A stretch of 64,000 nt of DNA from Polytrichum commune. Taxonomy: Eukaryota > Streptophyta > Polytrichopsida > Polytrichales > Polytrichaceae. Below, one piece after another: positions 59,187 through 64,000 of this stretch. How positions within the stretch are numbered: position 1 is the first letter of the stretch; each line of letters opens with the position of its first letter. The notes under the pieces are model-generated. The model ran no database searches and was not told the origin of the DNA. It saw only the letters and a program-made list of their open reading frames with translations. The stretch spans positions 17,690,527 through 17,754,526 of the forward strand of contig OX485808.1 of assembly GCA_950295325.1 (NCBI GenBank), in the 5' to 3' direction. Both the position numbers and the translations under genes were made by a program.

Positions 59187-62100
59187 ATGGCAAGATCAAG
59201 CAGAAGCGCCATTGAGATGTTCGAGGTGAAGGTCGATCGCCTCCCAGAGTCGGTGTTAGACGACAACGGCAACGACAACTATGTCCCCAAGAAAGACTTC
59301 ATGGGGGAGTGGACGGCACTGCCAGAGAAGATCGGGGACGGCCTCTTCTGCATGCGCTTCACCTACGAGCTGGAGACCAGATCGGACCAGCCTGAACAGT
59401 GGGTTCAAATGAAGACGTGGGAGATAGAGTCCATAGAGGCCTAGGGGGAGTATGTAATTCTGGACATGAAGAACAAGAAGGATCATATCAACCTCTTGTT
59501 GCATTTCCAGAAACATACCTTCTCCTACCAATACGCCACTAATAACGTAGTGGAAGATGCCAAACACTTCGACCTGGACGCACTCTTCTCGAAGTATGCC
59601 TTGAGCCCATACTGGACGGCAAGGAAATTGACAGCCCTCGCCTTGAACATCTCGAAGTACAACAGTGTGGTCACCGAGGCCAACAAGAAAAAGAAGAGCC
59701 CCAGGAAACCATCCACATCAGGGGCAGGAGGATCAAGAAGTGCACCCAAGCATGTGCCTTCCGCGAGTAGGTTGACGGAGGGCCCCAGCAGGCACTCCAC
59801 GCCATCCAAGAGGACAAGGGAAGAGATGGAGAAATCGGTAGTCACAGATATCGCAGAGGTGAGCTCGCCGGTATTGATGCCTACCCCCTTGAAAAAGGGC
59901 GAGAACCCAGACGCTGTGAAGGCCACCAGAATCCTTCGAGACTTCAACAACTACTCGAAGGATTGCTGGCCCATGGGACGCCACTTCACATTCAACGTGG
60001 ACTGCTTCAAGTGCGAGAAGTCCCCCAACAAGTGGGTGGTTCGGTCTCGCGAGAGCGGTGGTGTGAAGTGGCAGATCAACAATCTCATGAACAACGTCAA
60101 GTGGGATAGGCAGACCGTCTGCGTCATGCCGAAGGGGCTGACATCCCGTCCGACGGAGAAGGACCGGCCACGGATCCAGAATGGGGAGTTCTGGATCATA
60201 GACGGCCAACACAGCTTGGAGGCGTCCCAGATAATCCTCAAGGACGACAACTTCCAGCACGAGCTGAAGGCAGATTTGCGCTACTGGAAGGCGTTCCTGG
60301 TGTGGTCGGACGACTGGGACAAGCTGCGGAAGATTTCCACCTTCCTCAACTCCGGCAACAAGATCAAGGCATTCGAGGCGTCGTGGGCTGCCAACATAGT
60401 GGCTGCAAGAGACGTCTGGGTCGCCCACGGGTGCCCCCCCAAGGAAAGGGAGAATGCCAAGACCCCGTCTCCCCAATGGAAGGTGAGTTTACGAACGAAC
60501 GTTCGTAAAGTTGGGCGCATTTCTAGTTCTTTTACATTCAAATTTACGAACGTGCGTTCGTATTGTGTGCATCACTGACTTTTGTTTTTCTCTTCAGGCT
60601 TTTTGCGATGCGATGGTGGACAAGTTCTCCTCCATCGATATGAAGTCCACAACAACCAAGTCTGTCCTGGAGCTCAAGGGCGAGCTCCGCCTCATCTGCT
60701 GCAATAGGGACAGTTGGGACTTGTGGACCCAGTTTTTTGATGCACACAGCTCGGGAGATCTTGTCAACCCCGACACCGAGGAAAAGTATAGCGCAGAAAA
60801 GACCGGGGAGGCCCCTCCACTGCTAAGGGAGTTCTTTAGGTCCCTTCAAGGGTTGACGGAGTCCGAGTTGCAGAGGTGCGCGGTGCATCTTCTTGGGAAC
60901 ACAGTGGGTAGAACCATACCCTACCCCAAGATATTTTTGAGGAGGCCAAGGCACAAGCCCGGCACGTATTCCATAAAGGAATGGTGCGACCACCGCAAGA
61001 TGAAGACGGCGGCAATGAGGGAATTGAGCGCCCTCATACCCGAGTACGCCCTCTTCCTGGCCGACGGGGACGTGAGTTGGGCCAGTTGGAAGATGTTGAA
61101 GGTCGAATACAACATCTCGGGAGCCTCAATGCGTTGCCTTGTCAAGGAGCACGCCTCCATTTTGAAGCAGAAGGGGAACAAGAGGACAAAGAAAACCGAG
61201 ACGGATCCCCAGGAGGTGGAGCAATACAAAAGGTTTTTGGCGCGGAAGAGGTTGGCCACATTCGAGGGAGTGACCAGATTTTGTGTGGTGACAGCCGGCG
61301 TAGAGAGAACAACTTTCTCTAAGTGGGACGGCACCATCAGCAGGTCCGAGGTTAGGGAGGACCGATGGGGGTGTCCATTTGCCCTGATCGATTTCAGGGG
61401 GATCCCGGGTACGTCGAGGCAGGGGGGGAAGGACATGCCACTCTACAACCCCTTCATGACTAAGTTCAAGGAGCACAAGTCGCCGGACATGAGGGAGCCT
61501 CACGTTTGGCTGTGGATAGTCGAGCAAGAGAAGCTCTCTGCTGTAGTCGACCTGTACGAGAAGATGATCAAATTCGAGTACAGCATCTTCCACAGCACTT
61601 ACGTGCCCGCCAAGACGGAAGGGATCGTGGCCATCAACGAGGCCAGGGGAAACAAACAGGTGGGGGCGGTCAGCCTCGTCTTCTTGACGTACAACGCGCT
61701 TCGGAATGGGCAAGCCCCTGTCAGGGCGAATACTACGTTCAAGAAGATCTACAGCATCCCCCATCCCCCTCCCAAGGATCTGCTGCAGGAGACCTTGTAC
61801 ACTATCTTCCCGGCGCATGAACTTAGGTTGGAGTTCTACGTTTCCGTGTTGCAAAGCGTGGCAATAAGCGGAGAGACTGTATACAACGTCTGTGGAGGCA
61901 ACAAATTCATGTACGCTGCAATGGTAAGCTCTCCAACTAATATTTACGAACGCTCGTTCGTAAAGTTCACCTCAACTTGTTTGGTTTTCATTAAAACTTG
62001 CATTGTTTCTCGTCGTTGATGTTTACGAACGCACGTTCGTATATTCTAACGTATTTGCTTGGATCTCAGATGCTGGGGCTGGTCGTCAACAGCTTCATTG

Positions 62101-63536
62101 ACGCCATCGACGAGGAGGACTTCCAGGTGCACAGGGCGAAGGCCTCCACGATGGACCTGGAGGACATGTCCCTCCCGAGGACGGACATCAACATGCCCGT
62201 CGACGAGGGCATGCCCGCCATGGAGACGGACGACGACGAGCCCGCGCCCTCCTACAACGTCGAGGCGATCCTCCGATCCTTGGACGTCACGCCTCTGCGA
62301 ATTTTGGGGCCGTCGGGAAACCCATCCAACGTGCAGGGGACTCCGGGTGGATATACGGGGTCGTCCGCGGGGACAACCCAAGATGTCCTCCCCGCGAGAA
62401 TGTCTGGAGCGGAGGCATTCGGCACTCCAGGGGGATGCTCGACATCGGTGTCGCCCAGGCCAGTCGTGGTTCCCAAGATGGAGAACCTCGACCTTCTGGA
62501 CCAACGCTCCCGCCCGTCGTTGGACCACTTCCGCAACACTAGGCGGAAGATGAAGAAGACCCCCTACGTGGAGCTGCCTCCGGGGGCAATCATCGAGGTC
62601 TCCGACGAGGACGAGGGAGATATGGAGATAATGGTCGAGCTGGGGGTCGACTTCGACAAAAACAAGCGGGTCAAAGAGGAGGCCCTCTCCGTCGCCGAGC
62701 TTAACGCCAAGCTCGAGCAGAAGATGAAGGAGGACATGGCGAAGGCTGCTGAGGAGAATGCGAAGAAGATGAAAGCAATTCAGGAGGAGCTAAGGCAATC
62801 CAACGAGAAGACGGGCGCCATCCTCGCCATGCTCAACAAGATGCAGAGCTTCTCAGCGCCCCCCCAGCCGGCTTACCCCTTCCCTGGAGGATACCCATCG
62901 CAATACCCCCCGCAGGGCCAATACCCCCCGCAGGGCCATTTCCCAGGAGGACCATCACACCAATCCGCGCCCCACCCTACGCCTGTTGGGACTCCTCCGC
63001 CCCCAGAGGTTCCCTCGACCACCTCCCACGATGTTGTCGCGGCAGCCATCCAGGAGGACGAGGATTTACGAACGCGCGTTCGTGAATCTTCAGGTCCTCC
63101 AGTCCTCACTCCTCCCCCTTCAAGGGTAGGACTGCCCTCAGACACCGATACGTCGTCTTTCACCGTCGTCCCCAGGGTAGTAGACAGACATGGCAATGAC
63201 TCTGCGCGACACACTGACATGGTCATTGTGGAGGACACGCAGGGGAGCCCCAATGACGCAGCAGGAGAGCAGGGGATGGACGTGGAAGAGACCCCTGCTG
63301 CGTGGATGGAGGATGTCCGGATGGACGCGCTCGACCTGAGCGCGGAGGATGACAGCGTGCTGCGCATCCAGCTGACACAGGCCTCTCAGTCAGCGCGTGA
63401 GGCCGACGCCATGGAAACGGAGGCGGCTGCGGCTGTGGAGGTTACGAACGCGCGTTCGTTAATCGTTGAGGAGGGACCTGCTGCTCGGTCCAGCGCCGCT
63501 TCCCCTCCCCCCGATGACGAGGTAAATCTCCTCTGA
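59187..63536 (+). CDS. Large ParB-like / degenerate methyltransferase protein, three exons
   Basis: Join 59187-60482, 60598-61923 and 62070-63536; all junctions are phase 0, about 1,362 codons. The ATG at 59187 directly follows an acceptor (TTCTGTTGCAG). An in-frame TAG is codon 86 (59442-59444), with homologous-looking frame on both sides; M at 59466 is the next start. Residues about 160-210 are basic and Ser-rich (NKKKKSPRKPS, nuclear-signal-like). Residues 335-347 (EFWIIDGQHSLEA) match the ParB/sulfiredoxin-type motif. In exon 2, LVFLTYN (about 792-798) and, at the exon 2/3 junction, ETVYNVCGGNKFMYAA plus MLGLVVNSFID (about 859-885) resemble motif IV and motif I of beta-class DNA methyltransferases, with DPPY and FGGSGT lost. 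Exon 3 has an acidic stretch, a coiled coil (about 1073-1135), QYPPQG repeats and a disordered tail. GC-rich, unlike its flanks. The ParB call is fairly safe; the methyltransferase call is inference. Confidence 0.75.
60483..60597 (+). other. Intron 1 of the ParB-like gene (115 bp, two palindromes)
   Basis: Donor AAG|GTGAGT and acceptor TTTTTCTCTTCAG|GC, phase 0. One palindrome overlaps the sixth donor base (60488-60509); the other is at 60543-60564. As palindromes they can pair with each other, or fold singly, in the transcript. Confidence 0.85.
61924..62069 (+). other. Intron 2 of the ParB-like gene (146 bp, two palindromes)
   Basis: Donor ATG|GTAAGC and acceptor CTTGGATCTCAG|ATG, phase 0. 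Palindromes lie at 61943-61964 and 62022-62043. As in intron 1, the first is followed by AAAGTT and the second ends CGTAT, so the two introns share a design although the rest differs. Confidence 0.85.
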
Positions 63537-64000
63537 GAATACCATTTTTTACGAACGCTCGTTTGTAACCTCACTAACATCGCGGTGTTTTTCTCTTCAT
63601 CGACACCCCCTGGCTCACGCGAGCCCTCTTCAGCGACCCCCTTAGGGAAGAACAGTTTTGTAGGACACGGCATCATTTTGCCTTAGGAAAATGTGATAGA
63701 CTATCACGTGAGAAATGTAAATATTCAACGGATTAATATATAGACCCATGTTATCTGCATCGCATTTCTTCAAATTCTTTGCCCTCGACCCCTTCTCGTA
63801 TATTGTGGATGTTGATGCGATTATGTTCATTCTTGTGTATCCACCTCATTCACGAACGCTCGTTCGTGAAAGGGTGCGACCCCCTGTCCACCTCCTTCAC
63901 GAACGAGCGCTCGTAAATGTACGTGTAGCCGCGCTCACGAACGAGCGCTCGTAAATGATGCGCACTGCCCCCGCAGCCTTCATTCACGAACGCTCGTTCA
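63537..64000 (+). other. 3' region of the ParB-like gene
   Basis: After the TGA at 63534-63536 come a slightly decayed palindrome (63548-63569, GTTTGT in the right arm), a C/T-rich part (63580-63640), TTTTGTAGG (63656) and four more palindromes from 63849. A donor-like GAG|GTAAAT at 63522 and an acceptor-like CTCTTCAG at 63633 leave open a third intron that would change the last residues. The palindromes continue beyond the window. Confidence 0.6.

Larger units (their letters stand above)
58576..64000. repeat. Right cluster of TTACGAACGNNCGTTCGTAA palindromes (19 sites)
   Basis: Sites begin at 58576, 58626, 58680, 58863, 58913, 58994, 59054, 59137, 60488, 60543, 61943, 62022, 63065, 63441, 63548, 63849, 63896, 63934 and 63983 (the last cut by the window end). 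Eight precede the coding sequence, two lie in each intron, two are in exon 3 and five or more follow the stop. Central bases vary freely (AA, TT, AT, CT, CA, TG, CG, AG) while the arms stay almost fixed. That argues for selection on, or recent spread of, a dyad-symmetric site. Confidence 0.95.

Noticed and set aside
59525-62539. Long minus-strand ORFs opposite the ParB-like gene
   Set aside because: GC-rich codon bias on the plus strand leaves the other frames open. Only the plus strand has splice sites and the ParB-like motif.
59187-63536. Giant-virus or bacterial insertion
   Set aside because: ParB and methyltransferase-like domains hint at a prokaryotic or viral source, but GT-AG introns and the disordered eukaryotic-style tail show long residence or a eukaryotic mobile element. 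No other viral or bacterial genes are present.
54190-63930. Terminal direct repeats (LTR-like) of one 9.7-kb element
   Set aside because: The repeated segments start inside coding sequence, lack TG...CA ends and show no flanking duplication. A truncated gene copy explains them better.
54296-64000. CRISPR-like array of short palindromic repeats
   Set aside because: The spacing is irregular (50-1,400 bp), sites lie in introns and exons of a eukaryotic gene, and no cas genes are present.

Overview
The window is nuclear DNA of a plant, mostly AT-rich, repeat-dominated and gene-poor. The plant call rests on an interstitial block of TTTAGGG-type telomeric repeat (about 56.93-57.0 kb), GT-AG introns of 115-146 bp, and typical plant DNA transposons with diagnostic target-site duplications (hAT, PIF/Harbinger-like, TA-inserting elements). 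The exact lineage cannot be fixed from sequence alone. A seed-free land plant or streptophyte alga fits my impression of where the two large protein families on the right are common, but that is inference.

From 1 to about 47.9 kb I find no convincing host gene. This part is a mosaic of old dispersed repeats, tandem repeats and short inverted-repeat transposons (MITEs). The best-defined are a 2.1-kb hAT element with an exact 8-bp duplication (7976-10086) and its deleted relative (18669-19115); a triple nest of MITEs (12301-13291); a family with CTACACTAAA termini (five copies, two in a head-on pair at 41.7-42.5 kb); two Harbinger-like MITEs with TAA duplications; a TA-flanked MITE; and a poly-G-ended element with an 8-bp duplication.

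From 47.9 to 54.0 kb lie two transposase-type genes, tail to tail. The first is a ZNF862/KIAA1586-like hAT transposase pseudogene on the + strand, with several frameshifts and a 410-bp MITE inserted in its coding sequence. The second is a minus-strand gene of the family with a GHTHDDID motif (DUF7869 type), with one intron and two frameshifts.

From 54.2 kb to the end the character changes. A 20-22 bp palindrome, core TTACGAACGNNCGTTCGTAA, occurs about 29 times and I saw it nowhere else in the window. It is found in a 177-bp tandem array, in the leader, introns, exons and tail of one large GC-rich gene (59187-63536), and on past the window edge. That three-exon gene encodes about 1,362 codons: a ParB/sulfiredoxin-like domain (DGQHS motif), a region that looks like a degenerate beta-class DNA methyltransferase, a coiled coil and a disordered acidic tail. 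A diverged copy of the gene's 3' end sits at 54.2-54.64 kb. A ParB-like protein whose own gene is studded with a parS-like palindrome is the best candidate here for an undescribed system, for example a selfish or partition-like element or an autoregulated DNA-binding system. One in-frame TAG (codon 86) means this copy may be damaged.
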